This document shows positions 17,722-26,096 of a DNA stretch of 64,000 bases, piece by piece (positions within the stretch are counted from its first letter, which is position 1; each line of letters starts with the position of its first letter). The position numbers and the translations under genes are program-made. This DNA is from Ruegeria sp. PrR005 (GTDB lineage Bacteria; Pseudomonadota; Alphaproteobacteria; Rhodobacterales; Rhodobacteraceae), in assembly GCF_010500245.1 (NCBI RefSeq), contig NZ_JAAGOX010000053.1, positions 186,001 to 250,000 of the forward strand. Direction: 5' to 3'. The notes under the pieces are model-generated. The model saw nothing but the letters and a program-made list of their open reading frames with translations, was not told the DNA's origin and did not search any database.

Positions 17722-18897
17722 TCAATCCCGAACCAGGAAACCCGACGAGATATTGGTGGCCATTCGGATCGCCTGGGTCCGGTTCTCGCAGTTCGCTTTC
17801 GACAGGATCGACTTGACCTGGGTGTTCACGGTATCCAGCGACCGGCCCCGCTCTTCGGCAATCTGCTTGTTGGTCTTGCCTTCGGCCATCAGCTCCAGCA
17901 CCGCGCTTTCCGCCTCGCTCAGATCGAACAGCGCGGCAAGGCATTGCATCTCCAGCCGATAGCTGCGGCTGGTGTCCGTACTCATCAGCAGATAGCCGTC
18001 GATCGGTCCGTTCCCCATCTCGCCCGCCGTGTTCAGCGGCGAGATGTCGATGCACAGCGCCTCGGTCGCGCCGGCCTGTCCCTTGTGGTCGGCCTCGACC
18101 GCTTCCTTGCGGGGGCGGGCGCCGAACCGGCCATGGCCCTCGACCCCGCTCATCAACGCGCGCGCCCGGCCCAGATCGCCTTCGCTGCGAAACGACAGCT
18201 GGCCGCGCGGTGTCGTGCGATAGACGCCCGCCTCGTCGGCCTGGCGGCGGAATTCCGCATTGTCGACGATCACGTTCATCCGGCTGTCCAGAACGCAGAA
18301 CCCGACATCCAGCTTGTCGAGTGCGTTCAGCACCGTCTGGTGCCGTTTCTGCACCGCCTGGATCGGGCGGCCGATACTCAGCGCCTTGGCGATATGCGGC
18401 AACAGCCGCGATGCCCGGGCCAGGCGCAGCGGCAGGTCTTCGGCCGCGTCCGATCCGAATTGCATGGAAAACCGGTCATGAAACAGCTGGTCCTTGTTCA
18501 GCAAGGCGCCACAGCGATAGCGGATGCCGTATTGCATCATGGTTTTCTGGTTCGGCCGCGCCAGCAACTCGGCCTCGGATGCGGCCAGAACCGAATCCGG
18601 GATCAGTTCGATATCGTCCGTCGCGCGGGAATGCCGGGCAAAAATCGCCTGATCGGCGATTTCCAGATCGTTGTGCTGCACAAGGTAACCCTGCACCAGT
18701 GCGGCATCATAGGTGTCGCTGAAATGCGAGGCCAACAGATGCGGTTGGTCGCGGGGCGTCTCCACCTCGAATATCATCGCACCCACCGCACCGGCATAAT
18801 GTGCGATTTCTGTCAGCAACGCTGGCCATTTCGCTGGATCCAGCGCGGCATCGTAAATGGAAACTACTAACTGATCGTGCCGGTCGGTCTTGGACAT
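17722..18897 (-). CDS. LuxR-family transcriptional regulator
   Basis: 391 aa. The C-terminal 65 residues form a LuxR helix-turn-helix (LSEAESAVLELMAEGKTNKQ, then RSLDTVNTQVKSILSKA). The long N-terminal part has a PAS-like stretch around residues 200-240 (FCVLDSRMNVIVDNAEFRRQ) but no autoinducer domain I can recognise. It is divergent from the di-heme cytochrome gene across about 390 bp, so it may control it. Confidence 0.85.
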   Translation of the reverse strand: MSKTDRHDQLVVSIYDAALDPAKWPALLTEIAHYAGAVGAMIFEVETPRDQPHLLASHFSDTYDAALVQGYLVQHNDLEIADQAIFARHSRATDDIELIPDSVLAASEAELLARPNQKTMMQYGIRYRCGALLNKDQLFHDRFSMQFGSDAAEDLPLRLARASRLLPHIAKALSIGRPIQAVQKRHQTVLNALDKLDVGFCVLDSRMNVIVDNAEFRRQADEAGVYRTTPRGQLSFRSEGDLGRARALMSGVEGHGRFGARPRKEAVEADHKGQAGATEALCIDISPLNTAGEMGNGPIDGYLLMSTDTSRSYRLEMQCLAALFDLSEAESAVLELMAEGKTNKQIAEERGRSLDTVNTQVKSILSKANCENRTQAIRMATNISSGFLVRD

Positions 18898-18940
18898 GAG
18901 ACTTGATGATTCGAGTGGTTGTTTCCGAATATACCCGGTT

Positions 18941-18956
18941 TCACCAATTCTGGTGA
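18941..18956. promoter_or_regulatory. candidate operator dyad
   Basis: TCACCA-ATTC-TGGTGA, perfect 6-bp arms, 43 bp upstream of the LuxR regulator start codon. A plausible autoregulatory or shared site; binding is inferred. Confidence 0.35.
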
Positions 18957-19213
18957 TTATTCAGAGTTGTTCATCCTTTACGCTACGTTGCATTCAAGTC
19001 CGAGAGTGAGTGGCTCAGGAAAAAGTCATTATCGTGCTGAGTTGGCGGCTGAGGCGTGCCGATCACCAAAACCGGACAGGGCCAGCGGGGGTATTCTGGA
19101 CCCGCCCCTCGACGGGATACGGTGCAATGCAGACGCCGCTCAGCATATCAGAGGTATTCAGTTCTCAATATGTTTAAGCGCCTAAAAATAGAAAAAGATA
19201 TTTGAAAAACACG

Positions 19214-19247
19214 CAAGGGCGGCGGCACAATGGGGTCGCCGCCCTTG
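19214..19247. terminator. 11-bp stem-loop in the leader of the di-heme cytochrome gene
   Basis: CAAGGGCGGCG and CGCCGCCCTTG pair perfectly around a 12-nt loop, 42 bp before the gene. On the minus strand the stem is followed by GTTTTT, so it looks like a terminator for leftward transcription. On the plus strand it could structure the leader. Confidence 0.5.
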
Positions 19248-19289
19248 TGGCAATATCGGGAGCGGTCGCAACAGCACCGGAGGTGAGTG

Positions 19290-21200
19290 ATGATTTCGAG
19301 ACATTGGATTGGTTTGACCCTGCTTGGTGCCCTTATGGCTCTGGGCGCACCTCAGGCCCAGGCGCAATCGGGCTGGAGCGTCTGTCGCGACGTCGAATGC
19401 CTGGATCAGGGCTGGAACGATGCGCAGCGCCGCTGGTGGTACACCACCACCCAGGGCTCGCGCCTCTTGCCGCTCGACTGGCTCGTGGCGCTGGAACAGC
19501 CCGGCGCGGGCCAGCGCGCCTTTCTCGACGGCGCCTATATGGAAGAGCTGGGCTATATCGCCAACCCCGACCCGGTGAACAATCCCAATGACCTGCCGCT
19601 CGGCTGGGTGATCGACCAGGACCAGGGCCTGTCGGCCGACCTGATGTGCGATACCTTCCCCGAGACCTGCGATGCGCTGACCATGCGCAAACCCTGGGTC
19701 GGGCTCACCTGTTCGGCTTGCCACACCAACGAGATCACCCATCAGGGCCGCCGGCTGCGGATCGAAGGCGCGCCGACGCTCGCCGATTTCCAGCGGATGG
19801 AAGAGGACCTGCTGCAATCGCTCAAGGACACCGTGGCCGACCGCACCCGCTTCGACCGTTTCGCGCGCGCCGTGCTGGGGCAGGATCACGATATCGACAC
19901 CCGCGCCTCGCTGGAAACCCAGCTTGGCGAACAGATCGCCTGGCAACAGGCGCTGGCCGACAAGAACGCGGCACCCAAGGTGCGCTATGGCCACGCCCGG
20001 TTGGATGCCCAGGGCCATATCCTGAACAAGGTGGCGCTGACCGTCCGCGACCCCGACCAAATCACCAACGTGCTGGCGGATGCCCCGGCCAGCTATCCCC
20101 ATATCTGGAACACCTCGCAGCAGGAGCAGCTGCAATGGAACGGCATCGCCAAGCGGATGTTCAAGATCCGCTTCCTCGGCGAAAGCACGGAACTCGGCGC
20201 GCTGGTGCGCAACACCTCCGAGGTGATCGGCGTGTTTGCCCATATCGAAACCGACAAGTTCACCGTGCGCCGGGGCTATCCCTCCAGCGCCCGGGTCCGT
20301 GAACTGGTCTCGCTCGAACGCCAGCTTGAAAGCCTGCAATCGCCGAAATGGCCCGAGGATATGCTGGGCGCCATCGACTGGGATCTCGCCGCACGCGGGC
20401 GCGAGGTGTTCACCCGCCAGATCGACGGCGAAAGCTGCGCCGACTGCCACAGCGATATGGCCCCCACGGACACCACCAGCCCGATGGCCACCACGATGAC
20501 GCCTCTGGCCGATATCGGCACCGATGTGTTCACCACCTGCAACACCTTCCTGCACCGCTCGAAACCCGGCCAGTTCGGCGGTCAGTACGTCATCACCGAA
20601 GGCGCCCGCATCGACCCGGTCGAGGATTTCACCCGCATGATGCTGGTCAACGCAACCATCGGCGCCATCTGGGGCAAGCGGAACGAGGTGCTGGGCGCGA
20701 TCCTCTACGAGGATGACCGCCCCTCGGGCGACCGCACCGAAACCGGGCTGGTCACCGAGTACCTGCCTGGCGTGACCGACGAGAAAAAGAAGGCCGACGC
20801 GCAGGACTGCCTGACCCAGGAGCATCCGCTGCTGGCCTACAAGGCCCGCGCGCTGAACGGGATCTGGGCCACCGCGCCCTATCTGCACAACGGCTCGGTA
20901 CCCACGCTTTACGACCTGCTGCTGCCCGCCCGCATGCGCAATGTCGCCACCGATCTCGACGCCGTCCTGCCTGCGGATGCCGAAACCCGGCCCGAGGTGT
21001 TTGGCGTCGGCAGCCGCGAGTTCGACCCGGTCAAGGTCGGTTTTGTCTCGGATCTGGAGCAGAACCCCTTTACCTTCCGCGCCCGCGACGAGGATGGCGA
21101 ACCGATCCCCGGCAATTTCAACTCGGGCCACGACTATGGCACCGCCACCCTGTCCGAAGAGGACCGCCGCGCCCTGCTGGAGTACCTGAAAACCCTGTGA
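19290..21200 (+). CDS. large di-heme c-type cytochrome (RoxA-like, cytochrome c peroxidase superfamily)
   Basis: 636 aa from the ATG at 19290 (GGAGG upstream; a GTG sits one codon earlier). Signal peptide to about residue 26 (PQAQAQ). Heme sites are CSACH at 141-145 and CADCH at 383-387. The C-terminal YLHNGSVPTLYDLLLPA is shared with RoxA rubber oxygenase and related di-heme proteins. Two extra Cys pairs (32/37 and 120/127) precede heme 1. A periplasmic oxygenase or peroxidase is likely; substrate unknown. Confidence 0.8.
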   Translation: MISRHWIGLTLLGALMALGAPQAQAQSGWSVCRDVECLDQGWNDAQRRWWYTTTQGSRLLPLDWLVALEQPGAGQRAFLDGAYMEELGYIANPDPVNNPNDLPLGWVIDQDQGLSADLMCDTFPETCDALTMRKPWVGLTCSACHTNEITHQGRRLRIEGAPTLADFQRMEEDLLQSLKDTVADRTRFDRFARAVLGQDHDIDTRASLETQLGEQIAWQQALADKNAAPKVRYGHARLDAQGHILNKVALTVRDPDQITNVLADAPASYPHIWNTSQQEQLQWNGIAKRMFKIRFLGESTELGALVRNTSEVIGVFAHIETDKFTVRRGYPSSARVRELVSLERQLESLQSPKWPEDMLGAIDWDLAARGREVFTRQIDGESCADCHSDMAPTDTTSPMATTMTPLADIGTDVFTTCNTFLHRSKPGQFGGQYVITEGARIDPVEDFTRMMLVNATIGAIWGKRNEVLGAILYEDDRPSGDRTETGLVTEYLPGVTDEKKKADAQDCLTQEHPLLAYKARALNGIWATAPYLHNGSVPTLYDLLLPARMRNVATDLDAVLPADAETRPEVFGVGSREFDPVKVGFVSDLEQNPFTFRARDEDGEPIPGNFNSGHDYGTATLSEEDRRALLEYLKTL

Positions 21201-21247
21201 TCCATCCTGGCCTGCACGCGGGTGGCGGGTGCGGGAGCCTCCGGCGG

Positions 21248-21309
21248 GAGTATTTTGAACCAGAAAGAAGCCCAAGCGCACTGCTGCTTCTTTCTGGTCA
21301 CAAATACTC
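21248..21309. terminator. long bidirectional hairpin between convergent genes
   Basis: Outer stem GAGTATTT/AAATACTC (8 bp), a 3x3 internal loop, inner stem ACCAGAAAGAAGC/GCTTCTTTCTGGT (13 bp) and a 14-nt apical loop. It lies between the di-heme cytochrome end (21200) and the crcB end (21333), and probably ends transcription from both sides or is a dispersed repeat unit. Confidence 0.7.
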
Positions 21310-21332
21310 AAAATCGCCGCGCCCGCGCCGGG

Positions 21333-21698
21333 TCAGCCGGTCAGATATTGCCCCAACAGGAACGCCAGGGCGCAAAGCACGACACTGATCAGGATATTGC
21401 CCGCCGCAACCAGGATCGTGCGCGAGCGATGCAGGTCCAGGGTCTGCCAGGCAAAGCTGGAAAACGTGGTCAGTCCGCCGCAAAAGCCCAGAACCAACCG
21501 GCGCGCATCCTCGCTGACGCCCGCGCCACTGGCCTCCAGTTGCCCCAGCGACAGACCCAGCAGAAGCGTGCCCGCGACATTCACCGCCAGCGTTGCCAGC
21601 GGCAAGTCATGGGTGATCCGTCGCGCGGTCCAGTGCCGCAGCACAGCGCCAAGCCCGCCGCCAAGCGCAAACAGGAGATGCAGGTAAACCCCGCTCAT
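21333..21698 (-). CDS. crcB: fluoride exporter subunit CrcB (second copy of pair)
   Basis: 121 aa, four membrane segments. The Fluc signature GGLTTFSSFAWQT and an early GGGLGAVLRHW are present. CrcB/Fluc proteins form dual-topology dimers that export F-. It overlaps the upstream crcB by 4 bp, so the two are co-translated and could form a heterodimer. Confidence 0.92.
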   Translation of the reverse strand: MSGVYLHLLFALGGGLGAVLRHWTARRITHDLPLATLAVNVAGTLLLGLSLGQLEASGAGVSEDARRLVLGFCGGLTTFSSFAWQTLDLHRSRTILVAAGNILISVVLCALAFLLGQYLTG

Positions 21699-22069
21699 CG
21701 CGGTGTCCTCCGGCGCCCAAGCGCCTCGCCCAGCACCGCCGCCGCAAGGCCCGCGGCAATCTCCAGCGTCATGGCGCCCAGCCCGGTGCCCCAGCCCTCC
21801 AGCCGGATCATCCGGTCCAGTTCGAAGATGAACGACGAAAAGGTCGACAGCCCGCCGCAGAACCCCACCGCGCCCAGATGCAACACATGGGCATGCACCC
21901 GGTGGCGCACGGCGTAAAGCCAGCCCAGAATCAGGCAGGCCAGCGTATTGATGCCGAAAGTGGCGGTCACCAGCGGCAGGCCGGGGATCTCCAGCGCGAA
22001 CAGCTCGCGCAGCAGCGACCCCGTCGCGCCGCCCGCGAATACCGCCAGATACATGCCTGCCCGTGCCAC
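21695..22069 (-). CDS. crcB: fluoride exporter subunit CrcB (first copy of pair)
   Basis: 124 aa from a GTG at 22069 with AAGGGG upstream; an ATG five codons later (22054) is an alternative. Four membrane segments with GGATGSLLREL and GGLSTFSSFIFEL. I looked for a fluoride riboswitch in the short spacer (22070-22135) and saw none. Its partner gene follows with a 4-bp overlap. Confidence 0.9.
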   Translation of the reverse strand: MARAGMYLAVFAGGATGSLLRELFALEIPGLPLVTATFGINTLACLILGWLYAVRHRVHAHVLHLGAVGFCGGLSTFSSFIFELDRMIRLEGWGTGLGAMTLEIAAGLAAAVLGEALGRRRTPR

Positions 22070-22135
22070 CCGCGCCCCTTATCCGCCTGTTGACCCGGCA
22101 TAGCGGGCAAAGGCGCGGTTTTCAATTCCGAGGGG

Positions 22136-22960
22136 TCAGGCCAGTCCGAGGATCTCGCGCGCCTCTTGCCAGCGGGCCACCGGGCGCTCGTATTTCTCGC
22201 AGAGCTCGACCGCCCGCCGAACCAGCGCCGCGTTCGACGGTGCCAGACGGTCGCGGTCCAGCCGCACGTTATCCTCCAGCCCCGTGCGCGTGTGACCGCC
22301 CGCCGCGATGGCCCATTCGTTGACCACGATCTGGTTCTGGCCGATCCCGGCGGCACACCATTCCGCCTGCGGCGCGCGGGTTTGCATCGTATGGACGTAG
22401 AAATCGAACACCTCGCGGTCGGCGGGCATGGCGTTCTTCACCCCCATCACGAACTGCACATAGAGCTTGCCGTAAAGCTGCCCTTTGCCATGCATGTCGA
22501 TGGCACGCAGGATATGGCTCAGGTCAAAGGCCTCGATTTCCGGCGTCACGTGATAGGTCCGCATTTCCGAGGCCAGCCAGTCGACCAGGTCGGGCGGGTT
22601 CTCATAGACCCGCGTCGGAAAGTTGTTCGACCCCACCGACAACGAGGCCATATCAGGCGCGAGCGGCAGCATGCCGCCCCGCGCCTGTCCGGCCCCGGAC
22701 CGCCCGCCGGTCGAGAATTGCACGATCATGCCGGGACAGTGCTGCCGCAGCCCTTCCAGCAGGCGCCCGAAGCGTTCGGGGTCGCTGGTTGGCGTCTGGT
22801 CGTCGTTGCGCACATGGCAATGGGCGATGCTTGCGCCCGCCTCGAACGCCTCCTGCGTGCTTTCGACCTGTTCCTCGACCGTGATCGGCACAGCCGGGTT
22901 GTTGTCCTTGGTCGGCAGCGACCCGGTGATGGCGACGCAGATGATACAGGGTTTGGTCAT
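22136..22960 (-). CDS. beta-keto acid cleavage enzyme (BKACE, DUF849)
   Basis: 274 aa from the ATG at 22960. A TIM-barrel BKACE with the zinc-site motif AHCHVRND and the VSVGSNNFPTRVYEN-like loop. The family condenses a beta-keto acid with acetyl-CoA to give acetoacetate and a new CoA ester. It lies 14 bp after pcaG in the same operon, so beta-ketoadipate is a plausible substrate, which would yield succinyl-CoA and bypass PcaIJ and PcaF. Family firm, substrate inferred. Confidence 0.85.
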   Translation of the reverse strand: MTKPCIICVAITGSLPTKDNNPAVPITVEEQVESTQEAFEAGASIAHCHVRNDDQTPTSDPERFGRLLEGLRQHCPGMIVQFSTGGRSGAGQARGGMLPLAPDMASLSVGSNNFPTRVYENPPDLVDWLASEMRTYHVTPEIEAFDLSHILRAIDMHGKGQLYGKLYVQFVMGVKNAMPADREVFDFYVHTMQTRAPQAEWCAAGIGQNQIVVNEWAIAAGGHTRTGLEDNVRLDRDRLAPSNAALVRRAVELCEKYERPVARWQEAREILGLA

Positions 22961-22974
22961 GGCTTCCTCCCGGC

Positions 22975-23595
22975 TCAGATGTCGAAGAACACCGTCTCGT
23001 TCTCGCCTTGCAATCGGATGTCGAACCGATAGACGACCTTGCCGTCCGTCTCGTTGCGCCGGGCGATCAGCGTCTGGCGGCGGTTCTCCCATTCGATCAT
23101 GTTGATCACCGGGTCGGCGGCGTTGGCCTCGGCCTCGTCCTCGAAATAGAGCCGCGTGTTGAGCCCCACGTTGATGCCGCGCGCCACGATCCACAGGTTG
23201 ATATGCGGCGCCTGAACGGTTCCGTTCCGGCCCGGAACGGAACCGGGCTTGACTGTGTCGAACCCCCATTCGCCAGTGGCGAAATCGGTGATCACCCGGC
23301 CCCAGCCGCGAAATCCGTCCTCGACCGCGCCCGCGTGTTCGGGATGGGCGTAGATACCGGCGGCATTGGCCTGCCAGGCCTCCAGGAGCACGTCCTTGAC
23401 CGGGCTGCCGGTGCCGTCGATCACCAGCCCCTCGACCCGGATACGTTCGCCCTGCGCATTCGGCCCGGCAATGTCCCAGCCCAGTTCCTGACCGTAGATG
23501 TCGAACCCGGCGGCACCCGGCGCCAGCCCGATATGCACATAGGGGCCAGCCGTCTGCGACGGGGTCTCTTTCAGGTAATCCAGCGATTGCGGCAT
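22975..23595 (-). CDS. pcaG: protocatechuate 3,4-dioxygenase alpha subunit
   Basis: 206 aa. Opens with LKETPSQTAGPYVHIGLAP and has IDGTGSPVKDVLLEAWQAN and the INLWIVARGINVGLNTRLYF segment typical of PcaG. It forms the intradiol dioxygenase with PcaH; the alpha subunit lacks the Fe ligand set. AAAAGGAG precedes the ATG. A 12-bp palindrome lies in the pcaH-pcaG spacer. Confidence 0.95.
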   Translation of the reverse strand: MPQSLDYLKETPSQTAGPYVHIGLAPGAAGFDIYGQELGWDIAGPNAQGERIRVEGLVIDGTGSPVKDVLLEAWQANAAGIYAHPEHAGAVEDGFRGWGRVITDFATGEWGFDTVKPGSVPGRNGTVQAPHINLWIVARGINVGLNTRLYFEDEAEANAADPVINMIEWENRRQTLIARRNETDGKVVYRFDIRLQGENETVFFDI

Positions 23596-23629
23596 GTTCT
23601 TCTCCTTTTCTGTCGCGTTTCCGAACCGG

Positions 23630-23641
23630 AAAACCGGTTTT
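23630..23641. repeat. 12-bp palindrome in pcaH-pcaG spacer
   Basis: AAAACCGGTTTT is perfectly self-complementary, nested in an AACCGG/CCGGTT hairpin, within the 65-bp spacer between pcaH and pcaG. Possible mRNA processing or stability element. Confidence 0.35.
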
Positions 23642-23660
23642 CACTTTTCCATGAAACGCT

Positions 23661-24389
23661 TCAGTTCCCCTCCAGACGATTTTCAAACAAGGTCGACCGG
23701 CGCCCGCGCAGCACCACGTCGAACTTGTAGGCGATGGTATCCAGCGGGATCGTCGCGTTCAGGTCCAGGGGCGCGATCAGCCTGTCGATGGCCGCCGGGT
23801 CGGGGATGGTGTTCACGATCGGGCATTTCGCGATCAGCGGGTCGCCCTCGAAATAGCATTGCGTGATCAGCCGCTGCGCGAACGCGGTGCCAAAGATCGA
23901 CATATGGATATGCGCCGGCCGCCAGTTGTTGACCCAGTTGCGCCAGGGGTAGGCGCCGGGCTTTACCGTGCGGAAATAGTAATAGCCGTTCTCGTCAGTC
24001 AGGGTCCGGCCGCAGCCGCCGAAATTCGGGTCGATCGGCGCCAGATAGGTGTCCTTCTTGTGCCGGTACCGCCCGCCCGCATTGGCCTGCCAGATCTCGA
24101 CCAGCGTATGGGGCAGGGGGCGGCCGTTCTCGTCCAGAACCCGGCCGTGCAGGATGATCCGCTCGCCAATAGCGCTCTCGCCCGGCTTGGCATAGTTGTA
24201 GATCAGGTCATTGTCGCCCGCGTCGATATCGCCGTGCCCAAACACCGGGCCGGTGATCTCGCTCACCGTGTTCTCTAGGCTGATCAGCGCCTGCCGGGGC
24301 GAGCGCGCGACCGAGGTCTTGTAGTTGGGATCATAGGCGGGCGGGTGCCACTCCCTGTCCCTCTGGTAGAATTCACCGGGTTTGAGCAT
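23661..24389 (-). CDS. pcaH: protocatechuate 3,4-dioxygenase beta subunit
   Basis: 242 aa. The catalytic Fe(III) subunit: Tyr in [11 protein letters not shown] and in PYPWRNW-like GAYPWRN region, with HIHMSIFG and [11 protein letters not shown] carrying the His/Tyr ligand neighbourhood. It cleaves protocatechuate ortho to 3-carboxy-cis,cis-muconate. The start follows GAGAGGAG. 47 bp after pcaC. Confidence 0.95.
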   Translation of the reverse strand: MLKPGEFYQRDREWHPPAYDPNYKTSVARSPRQALISLENTVSEITGPVFGHGDIDAGDNDLIYNYAKPGESAIGERIILHGRVLDENGRPLPHTLVEIWQANAGGRYRHKKDTYLAPIDPNFGGCGRTLTDENGYYYFRTVKPGAYPWRNWVNNWRPAHIHMSIFGTAFAQRLITQCYFEGDPLIAKCPIVNTIPDPAAIDRLIAPLDLNATIPLDTIAYKFDVVLRGRRSTLFENRLEGN

Positions 24390-24436
24390 CTCTGGGGTCT
24401 CCTCTCTCGGGCGGGACGTGTTGCGCGTTTCCCGGA

Positions 24437-24814
24437 CTATTCCTGTTCCATCTCGGCATAGGTCTGCTTGGCCAGTTTCAGCGCCTGATTGGCGCGCGGC
24501 ACACCGGCATAGATCGCCACATGCTGGAACGCCTCCAGCACGTCTTGCTTGCTGGCGCCGGTGCGGGCGGTGGCGCGGATATGCATCGGGATCTCCTCGA
24601 AATTCCCCAGCGCCGCCAGCAGCGCCAGTGTCAGCATCGACCGTTCCCGGTCGCTGATCCCGTCCGAGGCCCAGACCGTGCCCCAGGCGCCCTCGGTGAT
24701 CAGCGTCTGGAACGGCACGTCGAACTCTGTCTTGGCCGCCTCGGCCCGGTCGACATAGGCATCGCCCAGCACCCGGCGGCGCACCTTCATTCCGTTGTCA
24801 TAGCGATCGGACAT
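24437..24814 (-). CDS. pcaC: 4-carboxymuconolactone decarboxylase
   Basis: 125 aa from the ATG at 24814. Typical PcaC sequence with [29 protein letters not shown] and [19 protein letters not shown]. It decarboxylates 4-carboxymuconolactone to beta-ketoadipate enol-lactone. The substrate-forming enzyme PcaB and the next enzyme PcaD are not in the window. Confidence 0.94.
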   Translation of the reverse strand: MSDRYDNGMKVRRRVLGDAYVDRAEAAKTEFDVPFQTLITEGAWGTVWASDGISDRERSMLTLALLAALGNFEEIPMHIRATARTGASKQDVLEAFQHVAIYAGVPRANQALKLAKQTYAEMEQE

Positions 24815-24836
24815 TCGTCTTCCTTTCCGCTGCGGC

Positions 24837-26006
24837 CTAATAGGGCAGACCGACATAGTTCTGTGCAAGCACCGTCTGCGCATCCCGGCTGTCGCGCAGG
24901 AATGCGATCTCGGCCTTTTGAACCTTCAGGTCGAACTCCGACTGATGCGGGAACCGGTGCAGCAGGGTGGTCATCCACCAGCTGAACCGCTGGGTCTTCC
25001 ACACCCGCGCCAGCGCCTTTTCCGAATAGCGGTTGATGCCCTCGGTCTCGCCGGTTTCATAGACCTGCACCAGTGCGTGATACAGATAATGGATATCGCT
25101 CGCCGCCGTGTTCAGCCCCTTGGCCCCGGTCGGCGGCACGATATGCGCCGCATCCCCGCATAAAAACAGCCGCCCCCAGCGCATCGGCTCGCAAACGAAC
25201 GACCTCAGCGGCGCGATGGATTTCTCGATCGACGGGCCGGTCACCAGCCGTTCCGCCGCCTCTGCCGGAATGCGCCGTTTCAACTCCTGCCAGAACGCCG
25301 CATCGGTCCAGTCCTCGGCATGGTCCGAGAGCGAACACTGGATGTAGTACCGGCTCAGGTTGGCGTTGCGCATCGAACACAGAGCGAACCCGCGATCCGA
25401 CCCGGCATAGATCAGCTCGTCATTCACCGGCGGCGTCTCCGACAGGATACCCAGCCAGCCAAAGGGATAGACCTTTTCGTATTCCCGCCGCACTGTCAGC
25501 GGGATCGACTGGCGGCTGATCCCGTGGAACCCGTCGCAGCCCGCCACATAGTCGCAGTCGACCCGGTGCTCGGTGCCGTCCACCTGATAGGTGACATAAG
25601 GCGCGTCGCTGTCGGCCCCGTGGATCTCGACATGTTCGGTGTTGAACACGGTCTTGGCCCCGACCGCCGCGCGCGCATCATACAGATCGCGCGTCACCTC
25701 GGTCTGGCCATAGACCACGACATGATTGCCCGTCAGCGCCTCGAAATTGATGCCGAACTGCATGTCTTCGTAAGAGATCACCGTGCCGCCATGGATAAAG
25801 CTTTCGCGCTCCATCCGCTTGGCCACGCCCGCCTCGCGCATCAGGTTGACGAAGCCCACCTCCAGTACCCCGGCCCGGATGCGGCCCAGCACGTAGTCGC
25901 GGGTCTTGCGCTCCAGTACCAGCGTGTCGATGCCCTTTTGGTGCAACAGCTGCCCCAACAGCAGCCCCGATGGCCCCCCACCGATGATGACAACCTGTAC
26001 CCGCAT
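24837..26006 (-). CDS. pobA: 4-hydroxybenzoate 3-monooxygenase
   Basis: 389 aa, full length. FAD fold GGGPSGLLLGQLL at the N-terminus, the DG-type motif VAGCDGFHG, and GDAAHIVPPTGAKGLNTAASD. It hydroxylates 4-hydroxybenzoate to protocatechuate with NADPH. First gene of pobA-pcaC-H-G-BKACE, and divergent from pcaQ, which explains how the whole operon could respond to one regulator. Confidence 0.95.
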   Translation of the reverse strand: MRVQVVIIGGGPSGLLLGQLLHQKGIDTLVLERKTRDYVLGRIRAGVLEVGFVNLMREAGVAKRMERESFIHGGTVISYEDMQFGINFEALTGNHVVVYGQTEVTRDLYDARAAVGAKTVFNTEHVEIHGADSDAPYVTYQVDGTEHRVDCDYVAGCDGFHGISRQSIPLTVRREYEKVYPFGWLGILSETPPVNDELIYAGSDRGFALCSMRNANLSRYYIQCSLSDHAEDWTDAAFWQELKRRIPAEAAERLVTGPSIEKSIAPLRSFVCEPMRWGRLFLCGDAAHIVPPTGAKGLNTAASDIHYLYHALVQVYETGETEGINRYSEKALARVWKTQRFSWWMTTLLHRFPHQSEFDLKVQKAEIAFLRDSRDAQTVLAQNYVGLPY

Positions 26007-26072
26007 GGCAAATCCTCCCCGAATACAGGGTGAATGATTGGAACGGACATGTAAAATGAGTTATCGTGCCAT

Positions 26073-26083
26073 TTGATTATCAA
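26073..26083. promoter_or_regulatory. candidate PcaQ operator
   Basis: TTGATTATCAA, a perfect 5-bp dyad about a central T, in the 90-bp pobA/pcaQ divergent spacer and 13 bp before the pcaQ ATG. A TN11A-like LysR site at this place would allow control of pobA and autoregulation. Inferred. Confidence 0.4.
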
Positions 26084-26096
26084 TTATGGAAAGTAA

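Larger units (their letters stand above)
18898..19289. other. divergent intergenic region, LuxR regulator / di-heme cytochrome
   Basis: About 390 bp, visibly more AT-rich than the flanking genes. It holds a 16-bp dyad near the regulator and a GC-rich stem-loop in the cytochrome leader, both listed separately. No convincing small gene is present. Confidence 0.5.

Noticed and set aside
22070-22135. Fluoride riboswitch upstream of crcB
   Set aside because: The spacer is too short and lacks the conserved GGNGAUGG-type core.
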